DNA of 64,000 bases from Heterocephalus glaber (Eukaryota > Chordata > Mammalia > Rodentia > Bathyergidae), in the NCBI RefSeq assembly GCF_000247695.1, contig NW_004624849.1, forward strand, positions 2,079,772 to 2,143,771, read 5' to 3'. Of the stretch, positions 53,220 through 64,000 are shown piece after piece (the first letter of the stretch is position 1; each line of letters opens with the position of its first letter). The translations under genes and the position numbers were made by a program. The notes beneath the pieces were generated by a model. That model did not search any database and had not been told where the DNA came from. It saw only the letters and a program-made list of their open reading frames with translations.

Positions 53220-54110
53220 GTTTGTACTTTTTTTTTTTAAACTGTTAGGAATATTCATTTATTAAGTCCTTTGCATAAGCACATTAAAAAAATTTCCTCT
53301 TCTTTAAGAAGTACTAAAATTTATAGCCATATTCTGAACCTAATCTTAAGTTGGCACAACAGATAATATACCAAAAATGTTTATATTTCATGTAACAAGC
53401 ATTTAGTGCCAAGATTTGGCAGCCCCTATTCTCCTAGGAAGCAATCAAGAGAATTGGTATCAATATATCAGTTTTCATGTTGCAGTTTTCTTGGTTTTAA
53501 CAAAGGTGTTAGGTGCAGAGAGGCTTGTTTTTTAAATTATCTGTAATCTCTAAGTTTTACCTCTTAAGTCTCTGTAAACCTAGAGTATTACAATACAGTA
53601 ACCTCTGAAGTTGTAGCAAAGGCCTCTGGCATGGGAGGAATGTAGAATGGAAGTCAGTGCTGCCTACCTGTTTACTACTTGAGAATGTAGATATGTGGCT
53701 GCCATAGTTTTATTGTTCCCTACCAATCTTTTGATCAGTGGAAACTGTCTTCTAAGCCTAAACACATTTTTTTATTTGGTAACATTTTCCTTCTATTTTT
53801 ATTACTTTAAAAAACTTAAAAATTACAGTGTTTGATTTGGGTAGAATAAAAGGTACCTTTTCACAGAAAGAGAACAATGACGTATGGTCTCTGGTATGTG
53901 ACATGGAGCTACTATCTATTGTGTTAGGAAGATCTTAGGGGTTGCCTTGTGCGCTAGACTGAATGGTGGTGAAAGCAGGTAAAAAGTGCTGTTACAAGCG
54001 AAAGGACAGAAGTAAAATGGAACCCAACATGATACGGAAAGATCTCCAAGATGGACAGTTCAGTGATAACAGCAAAATGCAAAACAGTGTGTATGATATA
54101 TTACCCTTTG
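53220..54110. other. Intron-like sequence, no repeats recognised
   Basis: About 900 bases; the open frame at 53963-54148 has no recognisable domain and runs into ID-like sequence. Confidence 0.4.
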
Positions 54111-54114
54111 TGTT

Positions 54115-55578
54115 TTTTGGGAAAAAAGGAGGCAAGGGTGTAGCTTAGTGGTAGTGCTGCACAAAGAAAAGAAAAAAGATAAAAAGAAGAAAAGAAGATT
54201 TGTATTGGTTCATGTGTACTTTTAAAAAACTCTCCACACCTGTAATCTCAGCTACTTGCGATCCTGAGGCAGAAGGATGGCAAGTTCAAGGCCAGCCTGG
54301 CAAACATAGTGAGACCCTGTCTCCAAATAATAAAAGCTAGGTGTGCTGGTGCAAGCCTGTAATCCCAGCATTCTGGGAGGCTGAGTTAGGACTGCAGGTT
54401 TGAGCCCAGACCAGGCAATTTGGTGACTTAGTGAGACTCTGTCTCAATAAAAAAAGGGCTGAGATGTAGCTCAGAGTAAAGGCCCTAGGTTCAATCCCCA
54501 ATATGAGAGGATTTAAAAAATGAAATGGGTGGAGCTCAGTGACAGAGCACCTATAGGCTCAGCCCCCACCACCACAAAAACAAAAACAAAAAACCCAAAA
54601 AACTTCGTGTGTGTTTGTGAGGGGTAGGGATTGAACCCAGGGTCTTTGCACCAAACTATACCTCCAGCCCTTTTAAAATTTTTTATTTGGAGACAAGGTC
54701 TCATTAAGCACTAAACTGCCCAGGCTGGGCTTGAATTTGTGGTCTTCTTGCCTCCTCCTCCCAGAGTGTTGGAATTACAGGCATGCGCACCTTGCCCAGC
54801 TTCAAAAAACTTTAGCATAATAAACAAAATGATAACATTTGTTACCTGTTAGGTCTAGGAATTGGGCAGGTAGACAACCCAATGAAAAGGAGACTATTTT
54901 TTTTTTACCTTGCTGTTACTGAGGATTGAACCCAGCTCTACTACTGAGCTACATCCCCAGCCCTTTTAATTCTTTTTTTTTTTTTTTGAGACAGGGTCTT
55001 GCTATTTAGTCCAGGCTGGCCTTGAACTCACTGTGGAGCCCAGGCTGGCCTTGCATTTGCAGCAATCCTCCTGCCTTGGCCTCCTGAGTGCTGGGATTAC
55101 AAGAGTGTGCCACCATCCCCGGCTCCTTTTAGTGTATTGAGACAGGGACTTGCTAAGTTGCCCAGGTAGGACTTGAACTAGAGATCCTCTTTCTTCAGCT
55201 TCCCTCAGTGCAGGGATTACAGGCATGTGCCACCATGCCTGGCTTGTATTCTATCTTTTTACATTTTCTGATGAAAAATGGCAAGGTGACAGTTCAGAGG
55301 ACAGAACAGTGATTAGTGGCTAAAGGCATACGTATGCAAGGGTCCAGCAATCTAGGACATGTGCTCCCTTGAGATCTCAAAGAATTTTGAATTTATAGAT
55401 ACGTATTTTTAGTAGTGAGCTTCAAGTTCAGGCATTAAAATTTTTCCTTGCTTTTACAGTTTTGTGTTTTTGAGACAGGGTTCACTAAGTAGTTTACGCT
55501 GGCTTTGAACTCATAGCAATCCTCCTGCCTCAATCTTGTGAGTGCTGGGATCACAGGTGTGTGCCACCATCTCCAGCT
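54115..55578. repeat. SINE cluster: B1 and ID copies in both orientations
   Basis: Sense: ID start 54130-54155, B1 54235-54332, B1 54338-54452, ID 54458-54508, ID 54524-54580. Antisense: ID 54621-54668, B1 54683-54800, ID 54913-54962, B1 54983-55123, B1 55130-55243, B1 55465-55578. Confidence 0.8.
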
Positions 55579-55869
55579 TCTCTTAAAGTTTTAATAAAAG
55601 GTTTTCATTGTTGTTTCCACAAGTTTGCACTTAGATATACTATGACAATTCTGGGCTATGTGATCTTAATCTAAGATTTGGGGTCCTCCTTTGTACTGGA
55701 AAGACTAACACTTCAGAAGTTTTTGTGTGCATTATATCTGCAAAGAACATGGGGTAATGCCTGGTTTAATGAGCTACTGCTGTTGCAATAATTGTTACTG
55801 ATAATAGTTCTTCATAGCCTAGCGATAAAATTTGGTCTCTTCTGATGTTTTGCAAGTTCGTTGACATCT

Positions 55870-56010
55870 AAGAGCTTTGGTATCCTCATTTTTGAAAAGG
55901 ATATAATTATAATACCTAAATTTTAGGGTGGATTTTGTAAGGGTTAAATGATGCACAGTATTTAGTATTGAGGCATGTGGTAGGTATTCAGTAATATGAA
56001 CTGCTGATTT
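55870..56010 (+). repeat. MIR (ancient SINE)
   Basis: 'ggtatcctcatttttgaaaag', 'gggttaaatgatgcac', 'gtaggtattcagtaatatg' follow the MIR order. Confidence 0.68.
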
Positions 56011-56013
56011 TCT

Positions 56014-56640
56014 TCAGGATATCTGTTTGTTAGGAGTCTTGTAACAAAGTAACATAAACCAAATGGCTTAAAGAACAGTAGTTTGCCAAGTGTGGTGGCA
56101 CACACCTGTAATCCCAGCACTTGGGAGCCCAAGGCAGGAAGGTCTCTGAGAGTTCAAGGCCATCCTGGGCTACATAGTGAGACCTTGTCTCAAAAAATTT
56201 ATTGTCTACCAGGTATAGAAGCTGGAGATATAAGGGCAATGGTATATTTCCTCTAAAAATGTTTGGGGGGGGTGGGGTTTTAGGTCAGTAGTGGTTCTGC
56301 CTCCTGCCTTGAAAGCATAAGGTCCTGAGTTCGATCCCTGGTACCCCCCAGAGAAATTTATCAGGGTTCTCTTCCAGTTTCTTGAAGTGTCTTGGCTTAT
56401 GGCACTATAACTCCATCTTTATATAGGGTTCTCCATGTATTCATGTCTCTGTGTCCGAAATTTCCCTTTTATACGGAAGGATAGCAGTTATATGGGATTA
56501 GAGCCCAACCTTCTTACCTAATTTTAATTTATTACATCTGTAAAGACCTCCAAATAAGATCACATTCTGAGGTACTGAAAGAAGACTTCATCATATCTTC
56601 TTTGTAGGACACAATTTAGCCTGTAACAACTTATCCTTAC
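56014..56640 (+). repeat. Ancient interspersed repeat split by B1 and ID
   Basis: Same old family as 24518-25055: 'gtaacaaagtaacataaacc' at the start, 'aagatcacattctgaggtac' and 'gacacaatttagcctgtaac' at the end. B1 (56083-56193) and ID (56272-56345) split it. Confidence 0.62.
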
Positions 56641-56739
56641 AGATTTATATTACTCTTCACAGGTAGCAGACCCTCAACACCCAAACATAGGAAAGGAAGA
56701 TTTTGAAGTAAATTGGTAGCATGATTTAAAGTAGAGTTG

Positions 56740-56953
56740 GGCCGGGGATTTAGCTCAGTGGTTCCGCCACCTGCCTCGCAAGTGTAAAGACCTGAGTTCG
56801 ATCCCCAGTACCAAAAAAAAAAAAAGTAGTAGAGTTTTTTAAGGCATCTCATGGATTTATCTTTTTTTTTTCTTTTTTGATACCGGCGATCGAACTCAGG
56901 TCCTTGCACTTTAGAGACAGGTGGCGGAACCACTGAGCTAAATCCCCAGCCCT
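56740..56953. repeat. ID pair, sense then antisense
   Basis: Young sense ID 56740-56822 and antisense ID 56866-56953, about 45 bases apart, able to form a hairpin. The flanks differ, so these are two separate insertions. Confidence 0.92.
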
Positions 56954-57460
56954 CATGTATTTATCTTTAAAATGTACAGATTTTAAAAAAAATCATTGAA
57001 ACTATGTAAAATTGAACTATAGAGAAAATTTTAAACTACCAGTAAAATTCTGGTTTGAAAAATTAAGATCAAGGTTACCACCTTTCTTTCCACATCTCAT
57101 CCTTTACGGAGATTGTTGGACCCTTGGGAATTCTTGAATTTGTAAGTGCTAGGAGCTAAGGATATCCAATAATGGGGATTAATTCCCCCTTCCTCTAGTG
57201 AATAAGGAGATGGTTTATATATTTATTCTGTCAGCTGACATAGTTTTCCTCCAATACTTTGCTTCAAACTATCATTTTTGGGGTCAAAATGGGTACCCCA
57301 GAAATAGCCAGACCTTGAGGAAGTTCTTCTGGCCTGATTGATTTGGTCAACCCTTCCCCTCCTTTCCTCATTGCCTTTAGGGTAAAGTTTAAGCTTTTAA
57401 ACATAGAATATACACTCCAGGCTGCTGCTGATTATCAGTTTTGTTAAAAATTTTTTTGTT
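56954..57460. other. Intron-like sequence, no repeats recognised
   Basis: About 500 bases, no coding-like frame. Confidence 0.4.
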
Positions 57461-57461
57461 G

Positions 57462-57536
57462 GGCCGGGGATGTAGCTCAGTGATGCCGCGACAGCCTGGC
57501 AAGTGCAAGGTCCTGAGTTCGATCCCCAGTAAGCGG
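57462..57536 (+). repeat. ID-type SINE, third subtype
   Basis: 'ggggatgtagctcagtgatg' with 'cagcctggcaagtgcaagg' and 'gatccccagta'. Confidence 0.9.
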
Positions 57537-57832
57537 TGGAGGGGGGGATATTTCGTTGTTGTTGAGGTGGGATGGGAGACCTCCTTCAGGACCACTTTAC
57601 CACAAAGCTATACCTCTAGCTTCAGAGATTCTTTTTAAACCTTATCTTTGACCACTGTCCTATATGCGACTTTGCTTGGTAGTTTTCTCTCCTAAAACTT
57701 CTAGTTTTGACTTCAAATTATCATGGAGGTGAATCTTTCTAAAAGGTATTACATGCTTCCCTACCTCCTGGAAAAAAATGTCCTGCACAAAATTTTACCT
57801 TTTCTTTATTTTTAAATGTTTTTTTTGGATTC

Positions 57833-58520
57833 AGGGTCTCAGTGTGCTAGACAAGCACTCTAGTGCTAGGGTATGTTTGCAGCCCTTTTTACTTTAAGTG
57901 TGTGACGATCTTAGCAAGTTCCCCTGGCTTCCCTCGAACTCAATCCTCTTGCCTTAGCCTCCTAGGTAGCTGGGATACAGGCACGTGGCACCACACCTGG
58001 TCACTTTAAAAAAAAATCCTCCCCAACAAATAATAAAAAAAAAATAGTGCTGGGGATTAAACCCAGGAAGTGCTGAGCTACTTCTCAACCTCCCTTCTTT
58101 TATATTTTTTGGTGTTTTTGTTTGTTTGTTTTTGTTTTTTGAGACAAAGTCTTGGTAGAGTTCAAGCTGCCTTTGGACTCACTGTGTAGCCCAGGCTGGC
58201 CTTGAACTCTTGGAAGATTTTCCTGCCTCAGCCTCCCAAGTCCTGGGATTACAGGCATGCATCATCATGCCTGGCTTTTTTTTTCTTTCCTTTTTTTTGA
58301 GACAGGTCTGGCTGTATAGTTTCTGCTGGCCTTAAACTCTGTGTGGCCCAGGCTGGCCTCGCACTCAGGACAGTCCTTCTGCCTCACTGGAGTGGTGGGA
58401 TTACAGACATGCACCCCTATACTCAGCCCAATCCTTGTTTTTTGGTTGGAACCAGGGATTGAACTTGGGACCGTGCACTTTAGAGGCAGGTGGCAGAACC
58501 ACTGAGCTAAATCCCCGGCC
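57833..58520 (-). repeat. Antisense SINE cluster: ID, B1, ID, B1, B1, ID
   Basis: ID 57833-57878, B1 57895-58003, ID 58048-58093, B1 58138-58278, B1 58290-58425, young ID 58434-58520. Confidence 0.82.
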
Positions 58521-58659
58521 CTTCTTTTTAAAAATTTTATTATTTATTGTTGTTTTTCTTATTCCAGACACAATTTTTTTCAAATATTTTTTGATCCGTT
58601 GTATATCTGCAGACATAGTACCTGCAGTAATGGAGGGGCAGCTGTATATAGAAATCAGA

Positions 58660-58700
<41 letters not shown>
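58660..58700. repeat. (GT)n microsatellite
   Basis: About 20 GT units. Confidence 0.94.
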
Positions 58701-58704
<4 letters not shown>

Positions 58705-58720
58705 TAATCTTGTATACTGT

Positions 58721-59073
58721 TTTATTTTGAGACAGGGTCTTGCTGAATTGCCCAGGCTGGCCTTGAACTTGCTATCCTCCTGTGTCAGCCTCCCAAGTAG
58801 CTGGGATTACAGGCAGGTGTCACCAGTAATCCAAAATGATTGATGATCCTCATGATCAGTTACTGTATTGAACAGTTACCATACTGTGCTGATATCTAAT
58901 GATAGATTTGGATAGATATAAAAAAATACTTTGGAGACCATAAAGTATACTTTTTTTTCTGAGACAGGGTCTTGAAAGCTATGTAGCCCAGGCTGACCTT
59001 GAACTCGAAGTGATCCTTGTGCTTCAGCCTCCCAAGTTCTGGGATTACAGGCATGCACTACCATGCCTGGCTC
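58721..59073 (-). repeat. Two antisense B1-type SINEs
   Basis: 58721-58825 ('gagacagggtcttgctgaat') and 58953-59073 ('gagacagggtcttgaaagc' to 'ccatgcctggctc'). Confidence 0.83.
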
Positions 59074-59314
59074 ATAAAATGTACTTTAGTAGTGGATTAG
59101 TAAGCACCTGTTATGCTCAGTCTTTGGTGTTTCTTTTGTCTGTTATTGTCTACTTAATGACCTCTTACCTTAGTATCATTTGTCACTCTACTCCCAGCCT
59201 CCAGCAGTTCTCTCTGCTGCTTTCATTTTGTTTTTCATTTTCCCCCTCAACTTTTCTGTGGTCCTTCTATAGTAGGCTGGTTTACCAGCAAATGGAGCTG
59301 GTATAAATTGTTTG

Positions 59315-59512
59315 ACATATATCCTACAATGAATATAATTATTATTTACTGCAAATATGTACTAATTTGAGTAAAAATATTAAAAAGCAGTAAGAAATTA
59401 ATTTGCCAAATAAGAGTAAATAGACCTTTAGTCAGCTGGAGCTATAGCACAGTGCTGGAGCGCTTGCCTAACATGGCCAGGCCTTGGGTTCTAGCCCCAG
59501 CACTGGGGAAGA
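59315..59512 (+). repeat. LINE-tail copy and ID-type SINE
   Basis: LINE tail 59315-59370 ('caatgaatataattattat') and ID 59435-59512 ('agctatagcacagtgctgg'). Confidence 0.66.
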
Positions 59513-59979
59513 AGCAAAACGCCCCCAAAACCCCAGAACACCTGTGGTAATGGCTGGATGATAAAATACATGAAGAATGGGATTATGGATAAAATAAATG
59601 AAAAATGACATATTTTGGGAATTCAATACAAAATGATGTGGTTTTGGTGTATATTATATGGAGAAGGGATCAATGCTTTCATCAGATTTTTAAATTGTTC
59701 TGGAACTACTCTAGGTAAGTAGATGTTATGACATTGCTATGTCATTTATCATCGGAGGCCAGTCCCCAGACTCCTCTTCTGACATTGCTATGCTAGTTGT
59801 CTTCAGGCTAGTCTCCAAATTTTTTCTCCTGTTTCTCTATCCTGAAGTGAAGGGAACTGTGGGAGGAAAGGCCATTGGACTGCCCTTTCCAGTCTAGAGA
59901 CTGCTGGACTGAGTGCTGAATCACAGAATGCTGAGTATGCTGGAGCTGAACACCCATAGTGGAGTAGGGAGAGAAGTTG
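59513..59979. other. Unassigned sequence with a short local repeat
   Basis: Contains an imperfect tandem near 59728-59830: 'ttatgacattgctatg' and 'tctgacattgctatgcta', each followed by 'aggccagtccccag' or 'aggctagtctccaa'. Confidence 0.5.
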
Positions 59980-60175
59980 CCACTTTTATCTTTTCGTTTT
60001 CTGTACTGGGCATTGAACCTAAGGCCTTTGCACTGACCTGTATCCCCAGCCCATTTTATGTTTTTTATTTTGAGAAAGGGTCTTGCTAAGTTGCCCAGGT
60101 TAATCTCAAACTTCTCAACCTTCTGCTTCAGCCTCCAGAGTAGGATTACATATGTGTACCACTGTGCTTCACTTA
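59980..60175 (-). repeat. Antisense ID and B1
   Basis: ID 59990-60055 and B1 60063-60175. Confidence 0.75.
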
Positions 60176-60321
60176 TTTTTGTTTTCTTATGTTTGCTTTT
60201 GGAAAGAGATCTAATTTGCTGAAAACTCAGTTATATGGTAACTAAAATGTTTTCACATTATTATTATAAACTTTAGGGAAATAAATATTACTTAGCTCTG
60301 TGACAACTGGGTAGAATATTT

Positions 60322-60397
60322 TTTTTCCAGTACCAGGAATTGAACTCAGGATCTTGTGCTTGTCAGGCATGGGACTGCCGAGCTACATCCCTGGCTC
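60322..60397 (-). repeat. ID-type SINE, antisense, 15-bp TSD
   Basis: Reverse ID of the third subtype. CTGGGTAGAATATTT lies at 60307-60321 and 60398-60412. Confidence 0.94.
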
Positions 60398-60699
60398 CTG
60401 GGTAGAATATTTGGTAGGGAACTGATGATAGAATTGTTTGGCACATTAGTAAGTCCCTCCCCTTATCTGTCATATCTGTGTTGAATATAAGTTTCTCTTT
60501 AATCACTCTGTATAAATTGTTTTTGTAGTCATAGCCTGGAAAATTTGCTATACTGGTAACCTACACTTTACTTTTTTCTGCCTCTTGGGTCATGGTAGTA
60601 ATTTGGCCACCAGGGGGAGCTGAAGTTACTGATATGTGACTTCATCTCAACTGGTTTTCAAAAGAGTGACAGGCAAGAGAAAAGCTTTACTGATAAAAG

Positions 60700-61320
60700 A
60701 ACGTGATCAGATTTCACAGAAGAAATACAAATGACCAAGAAGCATAAGAGAAAAATTTTATTTTGATAACTAATCAAAGGAATACAGATTAAATTATGTT
60801 TTAAAAAAATGATCGAATTGGCAAATGAGCTCTCTTGTCAAAGGTTGGTAAAGGGGACAGTCTTCAAAACTGCTAATGAGGGCCGGGGATTTAGCTCAGT
60901 GGTTCCGCTGTCTGCCTCGCAAGCGCAAGGTCCGGAGTTCAATTCCCAGTACCAAAAAACAAACAAAACTGCTAATGAAAGTGTGCATTGGATTCAGTTT
61001 TTCTGGAAGATATTTTGGCAGTATATATTGACAAACCTAAGAATTTTCTTTAATTCAATAATTCTACTTCTAGAAATTTACCCTAAGGTGGGGGGTAGAG
61101 ATTTAGAAAGACCTGTGGAAAAAACCATTAATTTAGTATTATTTATACTAGTAAGGAATGATAACCTAAAAAGCAGCAAGAATGGAAAAATGAATTATGG
61201 TATATTTAAGGGTACACAATTACACAACCATAAAATAATATTTTTGAAGAATTTTATTTTTTTACATTGTTGAATATATGATAAATGAAAAATTCATGGT
61301 ACAGAGCTGTAGAAGGATTC
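60700..61320 (+). mobile_element. Old L1 3' UTR, split by an ID
   Basis: 'caaatgaccaagaagcataag', 'ttctacttctagaaatttac', 'tgaattatggtatatttaag' and 'cacaaccataaaataatat' are in L1M 3' UTR order. No intact frame. Confidence 0.7.
60880..60964 (+). repeat. ID-type SINE, young form, 14-bp TSD
   Basis: Near-consensus copy. AAAACTGCTAATGA lies at 60866-60879 and 60965-60978. Confidence 0.95.
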
Positions 61321-61325
61321 TAAAA

Positions 61326-61330
<5 letters not shown>

Positions 61331-61360
<30 letters not shown>
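61331..61360. repeat. (GA)n microsatellite
   Basis: About 15 GA units. Confidence 0.93.
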
Positions 61361-61361
<1 letters not shown>

Positions 61362-61740
61362 CAGTTAGAGAATGGGAGGAACTATACCAAAAACTTACAT
61401 TTGGTTTTGGAAAAAGAATGAGTTTGCAGACAACCCAGGATCATATAGTAACTAGAATAAGCTTCATTGAGTCTATCAACCAATTGTTTTGTCTAAACAG
61501 GCACTAAGGAATGTTTTGAGATAAGGCATTGTTAACCTAAAAAAAAAAGATGCTAACCTAAAAAAAAATTATCATCAGAAATTTAGGGCTTCACCTCAGC
61601 CCTTGTTTCTATCCTATAGGAACCCCGAATGGATTTATACATAAATTTAAGTACTTCTTGAAATCTGTTTTAAACTCTAAATACCTCATGGTGATAACAT
61701 CTTTGAAGTATCTTTTATCTGTTGTATAAAGAAACACAAT
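61361..61740. other. Unassigned sequence
   Basis: No repeat recognised except two A-runs near 61540 and 61562 that each follow 'taaccta'. Confidence 0.4.
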
Positions 61741-61741
61741 A

Positions 61742-62200
61742 GTCAAAAGGCTAGGCAGGAGGATGGTAAATTCCAGGCCAGCTTGGGCAATTTAGTGAAA
61801 TTCTATCTCAAAATTAAATAATATCAAGTCATGCATGGTGGTGCATGCCTGTAATCCTAGCACAAGGGGTGGCGGAGACAGGAAAATCACAGGGAGTTCA
61901 AGGCTAGCCTGAACTGCATATCAAGACCCTGTCTCAAAAAACCAAAAAAAGAAAGAAAACCCAATCAGAACGAAAATGGGGAAAGGGAAATTAAAAGGAG
62001 GGAGGGAAGGGGATTAGAAAAATAAAAAAGCTATACAATATTATGTACATGTACCGACTCCCCAAAATGATTGTAAACTGCATGCACTACAAACATGTAC
62101 TAATAAAAAAATTTAATAAGAAAGGTTGAGGATATAGCTGAGTACTAGAGTGCTTGCCTATCATATGGAGGCCCTGAGTTCAATACCTAGTACCACAAAA
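61742..62200 (+). repeat. B1, B1, LINE tail, ID
   Basis: B1 61742-61815, B1 61828-61945, LINE tail 61975-62110 ('ttatgtacatgtaccgactc', 'ctaataaaaaaattt') and ID 62124-62200. Confidence 0.76.
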
Positions 62201-62244
62201 AACAAAAACGACAAAAAAGAACAAGCTTAAAGCTTAAGAGCTTA

Positions 62245-62524
62245 NNNNNNNNNNNNNNNNNNNNNNNNNNNNNNNNNNNNNNNNNNNNNNNNNNNNNNNN
62301 NNNNNNNNNNNNNNNNNNNNNNNNNNNNNNNNNNNNNNNNNNNNNNNNNNNNNNNNNNNNNNNNNNNNNNNNNNNNNNNNNNNNNNNNNNNNNNNNNNNN
62401 NNNNNNNNNNNNNNNNNNNNNNNNNNNNNNNNNNNNNNNNNNNNNNNNNNNNNNNNNNNNNNNNNNNNNNNNNNNNNNNNNNNNNNNNNNNNNNNNNNNN
62501 NNNNNNNNNNNNNNNNNNNNNNNN
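62245..62524. other. Assembly gap (280 Ns)
   Basis: Run of N. The sequence right after the gap is the 3' side of an antisense ID. Confidence 1.
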
Positions 62525-62600
62525 TGGCGGTACCAGGGATCAAACTCAGGACCTTGTGCTTGTGAGGCAGCCGCAGTGCCACTGAGCTAAATCCCTGGCC
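62525..62600 (-). repeat. ID-type SINE, antisense, at the gap edge
   Basis: 'ggtaccagggatcaaactc' to 'gagctaaatccctggccc'. Confidence 0.92.
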
Positions 62601-62934
62601 CTACGCTTTATATTTTGAGAACTACATTTTAGCTATAGCTAAAGTATGATTTGATAGAAGTTTAGAAAAATATGTTCTGTTTAGTGTTTTCCTTTTTGCT
62701 GATACCATACAACATCATATTGCCTTTAAGGAACATTCTATAATTATTCAAAAATTGCTTTTTTGACTGGAAGGCATGAGTCCTTTAAGTATAATTTAGA
62801 TTTTTATCCTGTAAATACTTTACTTTTCGTTTGTCTGTACTGTAACATACTTGCCATTTTCCTGACTGCAGTGTTTTAGTCTTTCCTAGCTCAGTGGACT
62901 CTTAGAGGTAACCCAGAGTAAGAATTGCCTTGTT

Positions 62935-63028
62935 GGGCCGGGGATTTAGCTTAGTGGTTTTGCCGCCTGCTGCGCAAGTGCAAGGACCTGACTTCGATCC
63001 CTGATACCAGAAAACCGAAACAAAACAA
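62935..63028 (+). repeat. ID-type SINE, young form, 15-bp TSD
   Basis: AAGAATTGCCTTGTT lies at 62920-62934 and 63029-63043. Confidence 0.95.
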
Positions 63029-63043
63029 AAGAATTGCCTTGTT

Positions 63044-63384
63044 AGTTAGGTCTGATGGTTAGAAAGCTTGAGTCGAAATGTACCCCTGTGGAATTTCTAC
63101 TTTGTGCCTAATTTTGTCTACACAGGAACTGCCTAGAGTGAGTCTAGTTTCTCTTCTGCTTGGGTAGGCCTTCTAATATTTATATAGCTTTCATGCTTGC
63201 CAAAATATTCTCTAGGCCGAAAATAAATCCTAGGTTTTGCAAATGTTTCTCATTTGGCACACTTAGAAATCCTTTGCATCCCTCAGTTCCTTTAGTTTTC
63301 CGATTCAGGATATTTTATTATTGGGGAGTTTATCTTTCCATCTGCAAATTAGAGATTCTCTTTCATGTAACTTTTAAAAATTTT
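63044..63384. other. Intron-like sequence, no repeats recognised
   Basis: About 340 bases, no coding-like frame. Confidence 0.4.
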
Positions 63385-63505
63385 TCATTACTATATGTTT
63401 GCAGTATATAATGATTACATTGACTGTAGAGGATTGGCAAATGTACATAACACATTTCAATGCCCATTTTCTCCCTTCTGCCATCCCCTTTTACTTTTTT
63501 AGTAT
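63385..63505 (-). repeat. LINE-tail family copy, antisense
   Basis: 'gtttgcagtatataatgatt' and 'gcaaatgtacataacac' are the reverse of the second LINE-tail form. Confidence 0.66.
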
Positions 63506-63649
63506 CAGATCCATTTATCTTATAAGATCTTATAAAGCTAATTATCATATTTACAAATCGAAAGCCAGACTAATAGGCTAAAGAACATATAAAACATATA
63601 AGACAATTGTACTCAGTCAAGGTATACTTTTAGATACATTATCTGGACT

Positions 63650-64000
63650 GGATTGCAGTACATTTTTTTTTCTATGTATCTATCTTATCTATCTGTCTTT
63701 TTCATGTAACAGAAACCCTTTAAGCTTGTGTTTCTTTTGTTACTTCACTTAATATATGATCTCGAGGTGCATCCATTTTTCTACAAATGACTCAAGTTTA
63801 TCCTTTTTTATGACAAAGTAGTACTGCATTGTGTATAAATACCTCTTTTTTTTTTTTTTTGCCAGCTCACATATTTTTATTGTTTTCTTTTTTTTTTTTG
63901 GTACCAGGGAATCAAACTCAGGACCTTGTGTTTGCCAGGTAGGCGCGATGCTACTGAGTTAAATCCCCAGCCTTTTTTTTTTTTTAACTTTACTTTTTTA
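63650..64000 (-). mobile_element. Old L1 3' UTR, antisense, with an antisense ID
   Basis: 'cgaggtgcatccatttttc', 'tacaaatgactcaag' and 'gtagtactgcattgtgtat' match the antisense L1 3' UTR wording. An antisense ID occupies 63890-63973. Confidence 0.68.

Noticed and set aside
1..64000. A wholly new gene system
   Set aside because: After reading both strands, everything of note fits known mammalian gene, retrocopy or transposon classes; only the unassigned fragments listed under findings remain open.

Overview
This is a 64 kb piece of mammalian nuclear DNA. It is dense with tRNA-derived ID-type SINEs and 7SL-derived B1-type SINEs, which together point to a rodent. The young ID subfamily has an unusual body between its A and B boxes and the B1-like copies carry an internal duplication, so a non-murid rodent (squirrel-, beaver- or gopher/kangaroo-rat-like) fits better than mouse or rat. 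I cannot name the species. Only a small part of the window codes for protein. One assembly gap (Ns) lies at 62245-62524.

Region 1 (1-15.6 kb, + strand) is the 3' end of CDC27 (APC3, a TPR subunit of the anaphase-promoting complex). It holds the last five coding exons, whose junctions rebuild one open frame to the stop codon, and a 3' UTR of about 2.9 kb with no recognisable SINE. The introns are full of SINEs. They also contain three curiosities: a 35-base U2 snRNA fragment inserted inside an ID element, a roughly 100-base inverted duplication of an ID element with its flank, and a hAT-Charlie-like fossil broken up by later insertions.

Region 2 (15.6-28 kb) has no functional gene that I can see. 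It holds a full-length processed retrocopy of ARL5B (17966-19794) with perfect 18-base target-site duplications, a poly(A) tail and one frameshift near the C terminus. It also holds old L1 pieces, a hAT-Charlie-like element and a solo LTR with TSDs.

Region 3 (28.05-37.73 kb, - strand) is an old, broken, nearly complete class I (gammaretrovirus-like) endogenous provirus: LTR, tRNA-Phe-like primer site, gag, pro, pol, env, LTR. Later ID and LINE-tail insertions interrupt it, and many stops and frameshifts disable it.

Region 4 (37.7-49.4 kb) is intergenic and repeat-rich. It includes a 501-bp LTR sitting inside an ID SINE, a second copy of the solo LTR from region 2, an 81-bp hAT-like MITE with an 8-bp TSD, and a possible unrecognised broken coding fragment on the - strand.

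Region 5 (49.4-64 kb) begins with a CpG island carrying CCAAT and GC boxes and a strong splice donor, followed by a well-formed candidate exon at 51227-51363. This looks like the 5' end of a + strand gene whose coding part lies beyond the window. By recalled gene order in mouse (Cdc27 followed by Kansl1 on the same strand) KANSL1 is the best candidate, but the protein start is not in view. The rest is intron-like sequence full of SINEs.

I found no new enzyme system. The most interesting signals are retrotransposition by-products (the U2 chimera, the inverted ID pair, stacked insertions at one target, the hAT MITE), the near-intact ARL5B retrocopy and the unassigned promoter.
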